Positions 41,639-52,200 of a DNA stretch of 64,000 nucleotides are shown here, piece by piece. Every line of letters starts with the position of its first letter. Position 1 is the stretch's first letter. This stretch comes from Chryseobacterium gregarium DSM 19109 (GTDB lineage: Bacteria; Bacteroidota; Bacteroidia; Flavobacteriales; Weeksellaceae), in NCBI RefSeq assembly GCF_000430845.1, contig NZ_AUMU01000007.1, positions 124,001-188,000 of the forward strand, written 5' to 3'. Below the pieces are notes generated by a model that was not told the DNA's origin, did no database searches, and was given only the letters and a program-made list of their open reading frames with translations. The position numbers and the translations under genes are program-made.

Positions 41639-42451
41639 CTATAATAAATAGCCGATAAAAGCCCCTGCTGCAGTCCAGTCCCTGTTGAGATCCTGGATGA
41701 CGTTGCTTCCTACGATTTCCAGGGCGATACATCCTGAAATGGCATTGGCAGTAAGCATTTCTTTTAACTGGTCATTAGGAAGGTTTAAAACATATTCATC
41801 AGGAATTACAGGTAATTTCCCCGTATTTGCAGGGCTCTCATTAACGATAATATCCAGGATTTCCTGAAAATAATGGGCAATTAACTTAGCCCCCTGGAAT
41901 TCCAGTTCTCTTTTTAATTCTACGATTTCATTTGGGGTAACCAGATCAGATATCGCATTGACATCCACATCGTGAACGGAGTACAGGGCCTCTCCCGTAT
42001 TGGAAGCCGTGATCGTAATATCCGTTTTCAGTATGCATTTTGATTTTTCAAGATTTACGGTAAGAAGCCTGGAGTCCGTTTCAGGTTCTGCGATGTCAGT
42101 TAAGGTATTGAGGGGCAGGATCCTTACATTACAGAAAAAGGTCTGGTGCTCTTCCAGCTTGATCATAATAACCGCAATCCCTGTAGATTTATCCTTGGAT
42201 TCTATCACAAAAGACTGGTAGTTGTTGTATCTCTTTGCTTTATTGGTACAGATCACCTGCCTTACAATGGGCTGAATGTTAATATCTGACGTGGAAAGGC
42301 TAAAAGCCACACGGTCACTGTTGTTCTCCGGTTTTTTTGTACTGAAATAGGCATTATCACTATTCCTGACCACATACAGGCTTTCATTGATGTCCTTTAA
42401 AGAACCTAGGTTTAAAATTTTTGCCGGTTTGGTTTCGCTTGAATAATTCAT
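41639..42451 (-). CDS. R-body cluster accessory protein
   Basis: 270 residues starting MNYSSETKPAKILNLGSLKD, beta-rich, no signal peptide. No family recognised. It overlaps the next upstream gene by four bases. Confidence 0.55.
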   Translation of the reverse strand: MNYSSETKPAKILNLGSLKDINESLYVVRNSDNAYFSTKKPENNSDRVAFSLSTSDINIQPIVRQVICTNKAKRYNNYQSFVIESKDKSTGIAVIMIKLEEHQTFFCNVRILPLNTLTDIAEPETDSRLLTVNLEKSKCILKTDITITASNTGEALYSVHDVDVNAISDLVTPNEIVELKRELEFQGAKLIAHYFQEILDIIVNESPANTGKLPVIPDEYVLNLPNDQLKEMLTANAISGCIALEIVGSNVIQDLNRDWTAAGAFIGYLL

Positions 42452-42681
42452 ATTTTAATTTTTTTTAGTTGATCTGTTAATTTTGTAAATATTGATTTCT
42501 TGGAAGATCCGCTTGTATGCACTTCTGCAGGGGCTACGGCTTCTATTATTTCCGGTTTTACCAGTGGCTCTGTCAGTCTGACCGGTTTCAGAACCAATTT
42601 TCCCTCAGGGCCAGCCGGGATAAAGTTGTTTTTTATGGCATCGTCTTTCTTTTCTGAAGTTTCTGCAGCCGGTTCGGTCAC
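42448..42681 (-). CDS. Small R-body cluster protein
   Basis: 77 residues starting MTEPAAETSEKKDDAIKNNF, Pro/Glu-rich, with a basic helical end (FTKLTDQLKKIKI). Overlaps both neighbours by four bases (ATGA), a tight translational coupling. Confidence 0.55.
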   Translation of the reverse strand: MTEPAAETSEKKDDAIKNNFIPAGPEGKLVLKPVRLTEPLVKPEIIEAVAPAEVHTSGSSKKSIFTKLTDQLKKIKI

Positions 42682-43196
42682 CCGTTTTTTTTTTCGGGGT
42701 CTTCAGCTTCAGCCGAAACATCAGTGAAAAGAGGAGAATTTTGTTTTGTGCCAGGAATAGGATGAAGAGGAGTGGCATGATAAATCGTATTGGAAATTTT
42801 TGCCTTCATCTCAGCATAATCATTTACCATTTTAAATAAATCCTTCATCATATCATTATTTCCACTGCCTGTACCCTGAACCTGAGCTTCATCTTCTACA
42901 GCGTCACTGCTGCTGCTTTTGCCTGTAGGTGCGCTCGGTGACCCGTAGGTCAGTAAGTTGTTCGCCAGTCTGCTCAATGCGATGAGTCCCACCTGCTCAA
43001 ACCCTTTTAAAAAGGACTGTAAATCCTGGACCATCATTCCGGCTGACTGCTCAATCATTACTTTGGCAACGCCCCCCATCGGAGAGGCTGCCGGCGGTGA
43101 TAATACTTCAGCATTTACAAATTGTACCGACTTTTCTGCCGCATTGCCGGGTGTTGGTGCCGTGGTCCCTGTTGTTTCATTGCTGTTCTCATCCAT
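42678..43196 (-). CDS. R-body cluster accessory protein
   Basis: 172 residues. KVMIEQSAGMMVQDLQSFLK, then FEQVGLIALSRLANNLLT, forms a hydrophobic helical core with RebB-like flavour, flanked by low-complexity Thr/Pro/Ser stretches. Probably an R-body-associated structural protein; not recognised by name. Confidence 0.55.
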   Translation of the reverse strand: MDENSNETTGTTAPTPGNAAEKSVQFVNAEVLSPPAASPMGGVAKVMIEQSAGMMVQDLQSFLKGFEQVGLIALSRLANNLLTYGSPSAPTGKSSSSDAVEDEAQVQGTGSGNNDMMKDLFKMVNDYAEMKAKISNTIYHATPLHPIPGTKQNSPLFTDVSAEAEDPEKKNG

Positions 43197-43213
43197 TTTG
43201 GTAAAGTTTTAAA

Positions 43214-43429
43214 TTATCCCTTTAAAATTTTAATGGCATCGGCAACAATCGCGGGGTTGAGCTGATTCAGGTTCTGCTGATTGGTCACCGAATTCTGAAT
43301 GGAAATTCCGCTGGCGTGTGTAGCCATCTGGTAGAGCATACTCATGGCCTGTGCCGGAGATTCGCCAAGCACGGTAACATTGGTCTGCGTAACGGCATCT
43401 GTTGTCTGATTGTTTACTGTTTCTGCCAT
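43214..43429 (-). CDS. rebB: RebB-family R-body protein, short copy
   Basis: 71 residues: NQTTDAVTQTNVTVLGESPA, then MATHASGISIQNSVTNQQNL. It has the RebB start and core, but a shortened middle. It is the first gene of the minus-strand cluster, 17 bases before the 172-residue gene. Confidence 0.8.
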   Translation of the reverse strand: MAETVNNQTTDAVTQTNVTVLGESPAQAMSMLYQMATHASGISIQNSVTNQQNLNQLNPAIVADAIKILKG

Positions 43430-43965
43430 ATTTTTGGTTTAATTGGTTATTCATTTGTATGATGATCTTTTTTCAAAGATTCCCTTTCATGGTAAGCCGG
43501 CCTTTATTATATTGCGGATATGCTGCCGTATCGGAGACTGCCTTACCTCTTTTGTCTGATACAAATTTCTCAAATCAAAACAACTCGGCATTCAGGGAAA
43601 AAACTGAATTTTAGAAAACAAGGGAATTCTCCCAATAGTGAATTGAAATATCCTTTTAAACTTTCATTAATTATATTTAATTGAAAACCAATAGCTTATA
43701 TAAGAATAGATAAAAAACGAAAACGACCGTAATATCATTAAGTTAAATTCCTTTACTTCCTGTCAATTATAATTAATCACATAAGATTAAAATGTGAGTT
43801 CCGGTTTTCTTTTTATTTCCATTAAAATTCAAAATAGGGGTAAACACTTAATTTATATAAATGGGGATTTTCCCTCTGCTCCATCACGATCTTTAGATAG
43901 ACATTTGTGATACACTCTGTTATCATTCAGAAACGTATTCTGTCTGTCCGGAAAAATCATTAATT
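43430..43965. other. Gene-free stretch
   Basis: About 535 bases between divergent genes, AT-rich, no supported ORF; likely the promoter region of the reb cluster. Confidence 0.4.
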
Positions 43966-44478
43966 ATGAATACTATAAAAAAATTTTACTTATTACTATT
44001 GGCAAGCTCAAGAAATGCAAAGATTTTGGGAGGTGCCGGTGCTGCCGGCACATTATGGATAGGAACCAATTATTATCAGCAGCGGCAGGCACTGGCCTAT
44101 CCCGAAACCGTTGATCCAAACGGCAGGCGCGGCGCTATGCTGGCCACAAGACATTTTGAACGCGGTCAGGTAGGCTATGGCGTACATCCGTCGATACGAT
44201 TGATCCATCTGCTCTTCCGCAACATCGGAGAGCAGGAAATCGGCAAGCTGTTCCATTCTCCTGAAGCACAGGCCATCATGAGAAAATTAAGAACCCATGA
44301 AAATCACGAAGAGCTCAGTGCCGAGGAAGTCAAATACTGGATAAGCCAGCAAAAGAAAGGAAAAACTTTTCCTGATAATATAATGATCCGGTTTGGAGCT
44401 CTTATGCCGGCGGGTGCCCGCGCGCGTATACAGGAAGGCAGTGCTGTAATACGGTCCCTGCTCCCAGAAAGTGAATAA
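43966..44478 (+). CDS. Hypothetical protein with an N-terminal hydrophobic segment
   Basis: 170 residues. A hydrophobic stretch with Gly/Ala (ILGGAGAAGTLWIGTNYYQQ) near the start, then a soluble part with many Arg and Glu. No family recognised. It faces away from the R-body cluster and has no partner gene. Confidence 0.55.
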   Translation: MNTIKKFYLLLLASSRNAKILGGAGAAGTLWIGTNYYQQRQALAYPETVDPNGRRGAMLATRHFERGQVGYGVHPSIRLIHLLFRNIGEQEIGKLFHSPEAQAIMRKLRTHENHEELSAEEVKYWISQQKKGKTFPDNIMIRFGALMPAGARARIQEGSAVIRSLLPESE

Positions 44479-45595
44479 CTGATTATACCAGCAGTTACAC
44501 CTCAAAAAACGTATATAATCAGCCGAGGCAAGAAAAATGCCTTCATCAAATGATTCATACAGAATAACAACACCGACCGCGAGTAAAAAACGACCTCAAA
44601 CTTTTAGCGTTAAGCAAATTGAAAAGAATAGGCCACAGAGAAACCATTTATGGTTCGGCGAAACCAATAAAAAAATTAAGCAATAATGAGCCAAAAGTTT
44701 TATGTCCGAAGCGCGGCGGCAATAGTGATCAACAGACCTACAGTGAATTCGCGCAAACCTAACGGAGTGGTTCGACGACCAACGGGAGTCAATTTTAAAC
44801 TTTTCAGCATTCGCTCAATTTGTAGCGTTTACAAATCTCGAAGAGATTCGCCGATACACAAATAAAATATAAAATACTGAGGCAAAGTTTTAAGTCTTGA
44901 TCTTTTGGTCCTTTTGCATCAGGGCAAACCCGCAAAGGTTCGCTGATTCATAAAAAAATTAGACATAACAGAAGCAAAAGAACAAATAAAAATAAAAACC
45001 CCTTTCCCAAAAGTTTGGTGACCCGGGAAAGAATAAGTTTAATGAAATCCCAAAACAATGAAAAATGCGTTTATAAAATAATGATGCATACAGAAATAGC
45101 AACACCGACCAGAAGTAAAAAACGACCTCAAACTTTTAGCGTTAAGCAAATTGAAAGCAGGGGCCACCAAAAAAAGTTTTATGTCCGAAGCGCGGCGGTA
45201 ATAGTAATCAACAGACCTACAGTGAATCCGCGCAAGTTTAAACTTTTCAGCATTGGCTCAATTTGTAGCCTTTAAAAGTTTTAAGTCTTGATCTTTTGGT
45301 TCTTTTACATCAAGGTAAACCCGAAAGGGTTCGCTGATTCATAAAAAAAATAGACATGACAGAAGCAAAAGAACAAATAAAAAAATCTCAAAGTCCTGTG
45401 ACCATGGGGAATTGTTTTGATTCTTTGCATCAAGGTAAAACGGCTCTTACAATAGAAAATTTACTATTTGATAAATCTTCAAACAAACAGGTTTAAAATT
45501 ATCAATTCATCAAAAATCAAAATCGATATTTCCGGATCGGAATAACCTGCCGTAAACACCCGATTTTCCGGACATTCTTCGACCCTTCTTCGACT
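44479..45595. repeat. Gene-poor DNA with two direct repeats of about 300-400 bases
   Basis: Segments of about 44560-44990 and 45085-45385 share long blocks such as AAAAACGACCTCAAACTTTT, TTTTATGTCCGAAGCGCGGC and GACAGAAGCAAAAGAACAAA-like motifs. No gene is supported in either copy. They look like decayed copies of one unit, with different deletions. Confidence 0.65.
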
Positions 45596-47229
45596 GTTCT
45601 TCGGAAAAACCCCCTGTTTTCCGAAGCCGACCCGAAGAAGACCCGAAGCGGACCCGAAGAAATGCCGGATATGACCGGTCACAGGCTGCCAAAACCTGCC
45701 AAAACCTGCCAAAACCGGACACAAGCTGCCAAAACGTGTTCAGGCCATGGCCAATTCAAAAACCGGTGATACCTTTGTGCCAGTAACCCCAAAAAAGCAA
45801 CCCCATGGCACCAATCGCAAAAGGGATCCCGGCAGATTTTCAGGAAAAGCAGGAACGGCAGCAGGCACCAAACGGCACGGACAGGACCTCATCCGGAGCA
45901 TGCCCAGGGGCCGCCGGGCTGCGGGGAAGCGTTGCTCCGGCAGGTGACGTCCGGACGGGGGACCGGATTTCCCCGGCCGCTGAAGAGCATCACCGCAGCC
46001 CGCAGCCCGGAAAGGGGATCAGTCCTGCGTGGCAGGACCCTCCCGGCAACGGAAAAAGCGAATGCAGCCTGCTGCCATAAAGCTTCAGCCATGTCTGGGA
46101 TATCGCAGCACCTGCGGGCAGGACGGGCTTAACGGCAGACCGTACGCTGCCGGATGAGGATGACGGCAAAAGGTCCAGGACTGGTCCGGGGTACTCCAAC
46201 AATGCCGGACAGGCACCGGGTTCCCACAGCGCGTATCCCGGTGACCTGACCCTGATTTCATATAAATACTGATTTAGTCTGATCTCCATCCGCAAGGATG
46301 GGGATTTTTTGTGCGGTTCCCGGATCAGGTACGGTCGGGTTAAAGGCTTTTAGGGTTCTTAAACGCAGCATTGTGCCGGATTTCAGCCCTTTTGGATTCC
46401 TAATGACAGATGAGTAGGATTGAACAGGATTGGCCGCAATACCATGGCTTTGCAGCATCCGGTGATGAGGATTCTCTTGGCAGAATCATAAGGCGGCTGC
46501 CTGGGCAAACCTGAACCGGTTTTCATTTCCTGTCCACACAGGAACTCTATTCTGTCATTGATTTTCAGGTACACGCTCTTTAAGAAGTACGGTTTTCACG
46601 CTTAAATTCTCAAAATTTATAACCGTTTTAATGCGGATCAGGAACCAGGGATATGATATTGGGGTCCTTATCACCGGATTTGTGTAAAATGATTCCCAAA
46701 ATGATTTTTTCAGCCCATGGTAGCCAGTCCGTTTTTTAATCGACATCCCATTGGCTGGAATTAATATAAATTCAAAAATTTATTGAAAATATTGTGAATT
46801 TAAAAACGAATCAATCTTGTTTTTGTATTGCTGATGCTTTTTTCTTTTTCACCGGCCTTCAAAAGCCGGGACCGGCTGTTAATGCTGTAAAAGGTCCTCT
46901 TGTTTCTCCTATGGAATAACCGGTCTGACCTGGGGCAGATACATTAAAATCTTTCGGGCGGTTAATGAATGTACACTCCTGAAATAGGGTCCGATCTGAC
47001 AGAGCGGTCAAAGAATACCGGATCAGGATGAATGTCATGAGTGCGGGCATAAGGGCACACTTTGATCATACAGGCCGGGAGGGGCTTTAACTGCCTCCGC
47101 CATCTTTTCCATTTTGCCGGGTACAGGATCAATATACCGCGGAATTTTTTTACATTAAAATACCTTTGCCCAATGTGACCGCTTTTGGCAGGTTTTGACC
47201 GGGAATACTGCCCCTTTTTTCCGAAGAAC
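45596..47229. mobile_element. Possible decayed element bounded by nested inverted repeats
   Basis: The 14-mer GTTCTTCGGAAAAA (45596-45609) recurs inverted at 47216-47229. Inside it, tandem CTGCCAAAAC copies (about 45685-45735) face the inverted TTTTGGCAGGTTTTG (47183-47197). The interior from about 45750 to 46260 is much more GC-rich than its surroundings, has no convincing gene, and carries a terminator-like hairpin near 46278-46305. No transposase or integrase is seen. Confidence 0.4.
46278..46309 (+). terminator. Terminator-like hairpin in gene-poor DNA
   Basis: ATCTCCATCC pairs with GGATGGGGAT around the loop GCAA, followed by six T. It has no gene directly upstream. Confidence 0.5.
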
Positions 47230-47554
47230 TATCGAACAATGACCGAAGAAACTGACATGGAATATCAATATAGCAATCAGCCCGAATATGATATCTTGCC
47301 ACTAAAAAGCAATTTTATATTGTTTTTATTTAAATAATTTATTGTTTTATTACTTTATAATCTTATCTTTGATTCTGCTTGATTATCTTTAAGGCAGCCT
47401 GGAATTATTTTATGTTGTATAAAACCAGAATATAACACGACAGGTTCTGTCGCATTGCTGTCATACCGTTGCTTCATAAGATCATTAAGGAATATAAGCA
47501 GAGATACTGTTAACAGGCAAATTGACAGTATTCACATTAAATATATATTTAGAC

Positions 47555-47586
47555 CTTTCAATCGTGAATTAAAAAGAATACTTTTG
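47555..47586 (+). promoter_or_regulatory. Promoter of the toxin locus
   Basis: TACTTTTG (47579-47586) is a perfect -7 box; the -33 region is less clear. It lies 47 bases before the first ATG of the locus. Confidence 0.5.
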
Positions 47587-47632
47587 CAGCGTTTTATAAA
47601 TTAATAACACAATTACTTAAATTATACTAAGC

Positions 47633-49243
47633 ATGAAAAAACTCTACATGAGTGCATTAACCGTGTTTACGGTACTTGGCATTTCAGCCCAGGAAATTAT
47701 ATGGCAGAAGGACCTAAAATCCTCTACCCAGAATTTCCTTTCGCAGGTGACCACCACCATTGACCAGCACTATTTAATTACCGGAAGCTCCATCCAGAGC
47801 AGTAAACTGCAGGCTAATAGCCAACAACAGAATAATGGTTTCGATTTTCATTTGATAAAATTAAACCCACAGGGCGAAGAAGTATGGGAAAAATATTTTT
47901 CCGGAAAGAACCATGATTTCCTGTCCGCCACCGTGAATACCCAGGAGGGAGGTTTTCTTCTGGCAGGAACCTCGTACTCATCAAAAGGCCTGGATAAAAA
48001 GGAAGATTCGAAAGGAGGATCTGACCTCTGGCTGATACGGATCAATGAATTCGGGGATGAATTATGGCAGAAAACCATCGGCGGCGCTTCCGATGAAGAA
48101 GCGAGAGCCGTGATCCAGACGACGGATTTCGGGTTCTTTGTGGCCGGGAATGTTGCCTTCGGCTCCGCTCAGGCAACGGGAAAAGGGTACGGCTCCAAAG
48201 ATGTCCTGATTATAAGGCTGGATAAAAACGGAAAAGAATTATCCCAGCTCATCTTAGGCGGAAAAGGCCTCGATGAAGTGGAAAAGATGGTTCCGACCAA
48301 AGACGGCGGCGCCTTACTGGGCGTGTATTCCCGAAGCAGTGCCGGCGGATCAAAGAAAACCGAGAACTATGGAGAGGGAGACTATTGGATCATTAAGCTT
48401 AATAAAGACGGGAAAGTGGAATGGGAAAAGAACTTCGGCGGCAACGGCGATGACCATCCAAGGACTCTGGCCTTGACTTCATCAGGATACTTAATCGGCG
48501 GGGAATCAAGGTCGGAACGATCAGGCAATAAAACGGTTGGAATTGAAGAAGGAACCGATCTGTGGCTGGTTTCACTTGATGAAAGGGGCGACGAGATCTG
48601 GCAGAAGTCGTACAGCTTCAAGAACCGGGATGTGCTGATGGGGATGAGTGTGGTGGCAAAGAGCCAGGATACAAGAGACAAGAATCAAGAACCAAGAGAC
48701 AAGAGCCAAGATGTGAGTACCGGGATTTTAATAGGTGGATATACTCAGGCGGAAGGAAGGATTGAGAATGATGATGAGAAATTCTGGATGCTTTATTTAG
48801 ATCAAAACGGAAATGAGCAGTGGCGGAAACACGTTAAAGGCGAGTCAAGTAAACGTGAGGAGAGATTGTCAGATATTAAGCTGAACAGGGACGGTTCGAT
48901 TATTTTAGCCGGAACCAGTGCAGAGGAACTCGGGAAAGAGAACTGGAAGATCGTGAAGCTTGGGGACCGGCAGATTGACCAATTGATCGAGAAACAGGAC
49001 ATTAAGATCTATCCGAACCCGGTGATTGATTACGCGTATGTGGAAATCGGGTTTGAGTTCAAGGAGGCTGATATTAACTTATATGATATGGGCGGAAGGC
49101 AGCTGCAAAGTCTGAAGACGAAAAACAAAGTGACGAAGATCAATACCCAGGCACTGGTTCAGGGAGCTTATCTGGTTACGATTAAAACAGATACCAACAA
49201 AACCGCGAGCGCTAAACTGATTAAAAAAATAGATAATCAATGA
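47633..49243 (+). CDS. T9SS-sorted repeat protein
   Basis: 536 residues. Signal peptide ending GISAQ (about 1-20). Repeats with WLIRINEFGDELWQKTIGG-like units form a beta-propeller-like domain. The C-terminal about 75 residues are the type A sorting domain of the type IX secretion system (IYPNPVIDYAYVEI, then GAYLVTIKT and a Lys-rich end). It is exported and attached to the cell surface or released. The gene overlaps the next by four bases, so it is the first member of the toxin operon. Residues about 345-365 come from a low-complexity repeat inserted in frame. Confidence 0.85.
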   Translation: MKKLYMSALTVFTVLGISAQEIIWQKDLKSSTQNFLSQVTTTIDQHYLITGSSIQSSKLQANSQQQNNGFDFHLIKLNPQGEEVWEKYFSGKNHDFLSATVNTQEGGFLLAGTSYSSKGLDKKEDSKGGSDLWLIRINEFGDELWQKTIGGASDEEARAVIQTTDFGFFVAGNVAFGSAQATGKGYGSKDVLIIRLDKNGKELSQLILGGKGLDEVEKMVPTKDGGALLGVYSRSSAGGSKKTENYGEGDYWIIKLNKDGKVEWEKNFGGNGDDHPRTLALTSSGYLIGGESRSERSGNKTVGIEEGTDLWLVSLDERGDEIWQKSYSFKNRDVLMGMSVVAKSQDTRDKNQEPRDKSQDVSTGILIGGYTQAEGRIENDDEKFWMLYLDQNGNEQWRKHVKGESSKREERLSDIKLNRDGSIILAGTSAEELGKENWKIVKLGDRQIDQLIEKQDIKIYPNPVIDYAYVEIGFEFKEADINLYDMGGRQLQSLKTKNKVTKINTQALVQGAYLVTIKTDTNKTASAKLIKKIDNQ

Positions 49244-52200
49244 AAAAAATAAATTTGCTATTCATAAGTATAATAGCCACATTCTTACAAATCAATGCCC
49301 AGGGTCTAAACTATATACAGAATATTGTTCCTCAGACTCCCGAATCAAACGCTATTTTAAAATCTTTTGAAACTCCGGTATCGCTTTATACCGGAAGCCC
49401 CGATATTTCGGTTCCCGTTTACAGCATTAAGGAGGGAGATATTAACTTCGATATAAAGTTATCTTATAACAGTACAGGAATTACAGTCGGAGAAAGAGCA
49501 TCCTGGGTTGGTTTAGGATGGAACTTATCCGTTCCTACACTGGTCAGAAACGTAAGACAAGTTCCTGATGATTTTTCATATGGTTTTTTCTATGAAACTA
49601 AATATACCGTTAACAACGTTTATAATATAAAAAAAGTATTAACCCCTAATACTCCTGTGAATAACAGTTGTACACAATGCTATGAAATTGATAACTTATA
49701 CCGATCTAATTTGCTGGATTTAGAATCTGATGATTACCGGATAACACTTCCTGATGGAAAAAGTATTTCATTTATGGTCAATCAGGAAAGAGATGCTGAA
49801 CATCCTATTGGTCATATTGTGCAGTTTCCTGATTCCGATTATAAAATTGAATACATTACATCTAATGGAAATTGGGAAATTATTAACCCTCAGGGATATA
49901 AGTATCTTTACATAAAAGGAAATGTCATTAACTATTCTTATACGTATAGTATAGGCGGAAACTCTTTAGGAACCTTACCTGAAAAAAAGGATCAGCCTTA
50001 CACCAGCACATGGGTATTGTCAAAAATAACAAGTCCAAGCAACCATATTTTAAATTTTGGATATGATCCGGTTATATATGAAGATTGTGATTTGATCAAT
50101 CAAACTAAAACCGTTGATCTCTTTTCTGAACATCCTGATCCTAATGATTCAAGAAATACAGTGTATACAAATTACTCAAAAACAAGAGGGACTAATTTAT
50201 TTATCAGTCGGATTTGGGGAGATTTTGGCGAAGCCATTTTCAATAAAGATTCTCGGTTAGATTTTACAACTTACGGCAGGAAATTAAATAATGTTGAAAT
50301 CAAGAATAAAACCAATGTAATAAGCAAAGTTAGTTTTGATTATGATTATATGATCAGCCCATCTCCCGCATATCCATCTTATACATGTAACCGATTTGAA
50401 AATGACAATGATATATCTAAACGGTTGATATTAAAGAAAATCAATATTTATGCAAATACCGATAAACCTTCTTCCTATCAATTTAATTATGATGATACAT
50501 CTCTACCAAACCGTTTGTCTTATGCCAGAGACTTATGGGGATATTATAATGGAGAAATCGGTAATACCGGACTTACTCCAAGTATTGATGTAGTAGTTAC
50601 AGAACCAAATAAAAGGAATGTAGATCCTTCGTCTGCAAAAGCAGGAATCTTAAAAGAAATCATTTATCCTACAGGAGGAAAAACCAAATTTTTATTTGAA
50701 AGTAACAGAGGGATTTATTACGGTGATGCAACTGGAACAGAGCAGCAGATGCATAATAACATTCCTACTAAAAATAAATATGTGTACTTCTCTACTCATG
50801 AAGATGACACGCAGCAATTGAATAAAACTTATGTAATGCCATTTCCTGTCAATTCCAATGATTTTGCAGTGTCCACACAAATGATCCCCATGAGATTTAC
50901 CACAACTACGACAAATTGTATCTATCCTGAAAATTCTTTGCCATATATAAACAGTTGTTCTATTTATTATTCGGTATTGGACAATGACAATAATGTTGTG
51001 TTAGGCAGATCGCTGCTTCAAAATGGTTTTTCAATGACCCATTCATTCGCGAAAAATCAACTGATAAATGGGTTAAAAGTAAAAATGGAAGTATATTCCG
51101 GCAGAATCAGACCGCAATCACAATATTTTAATTATCTACAGGATGAGGCGGCTATTGAAGTTGCATATACTATACTGGACTCTACTTTAGTTACAAATAC
51201 AGGTGTCGGCCTTGAAGTCCCTTTTGGTGGCTTAAGAATTAAGAGGATTGAAAACACTGAAAATATGCAAGCTCCAATTATTAAGGAATATGATTATAAA
51301 TTCAATGGTATTGAAACAGGCTTGTCCTCAATTCAATTGGATTTCCTGCAAAGAGTACCCGAAAAATCATTTGTAACTTCACAAAGCAGGTTTCCTATGC
51401 AGACTGGAAATGGTTCTTTAATAGCATATACCAATGCAAAAGAGTATAGAATAAACCCTATTACAAATGAAAGAAATAATATTTCACATATATTCTTAAA
51501 TAATTATTCAGTAGGTAGCTATATAGGGGCGTGTATTTTCAATCAAGGATTGGGCGGGGCATTGATATCAGCTTCAGTACCCTGTTTTGAAGATCCCCGT
51601 AACGGGAAACCTCTTTTTACTGATTATTCCGGAAAAAAAGCGGAATCATTAGAATATGAAGATATTTATTTAACCGGTAAAAATTTGAGTTGGGTTTATG
51701 GAATGGATTATGACAGGGTTATAAGAAATTCGGATTTCATCTATTTAGGAGCGGGGGTAACTACCCCTACCTTCTTGGGGGCTGATTTTTTTTACTATAA
51801 ATTCAAAAACTTTGATGATCCCGATTATTCTAAAGAAACAAAGGACTATTTGAACGGAAAAGAATTAATCACTAAAACTGAATATAAAAGCCTGCATCCC
51901 AGCCATCACCAGATGACGAAAGAAAAGGTGGAGCTTCCGGATGGCACAGTAACCGAAACCAACTACGGCTACGCCCACGAGAAGAGCAACCAGCTGATGA
52001 TCGACCGGAACATGATCGGCATTCCTTTGGAAACCACTACTACCCAGACCAAAGAAGGCGTGACCAAAACCTTAGGAAAGACCGAAACCCTTTACCCTAC
52101 CTCGGTTCCCACGCCTCAGGCCGGTAATTTGGTTTTGCCGTTATCTGTAAAATCAGCAGACCAGCTAACGGGGGTGATGTCCACAGAGGTGTCTTATGAC

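Noticed and set aside
45747..46295. Several 60-100-residue ORFs in the GC-rich block
   Set aside because: They overlap on both strands, as expected from high GC without stops; none has a motif or a credible start.
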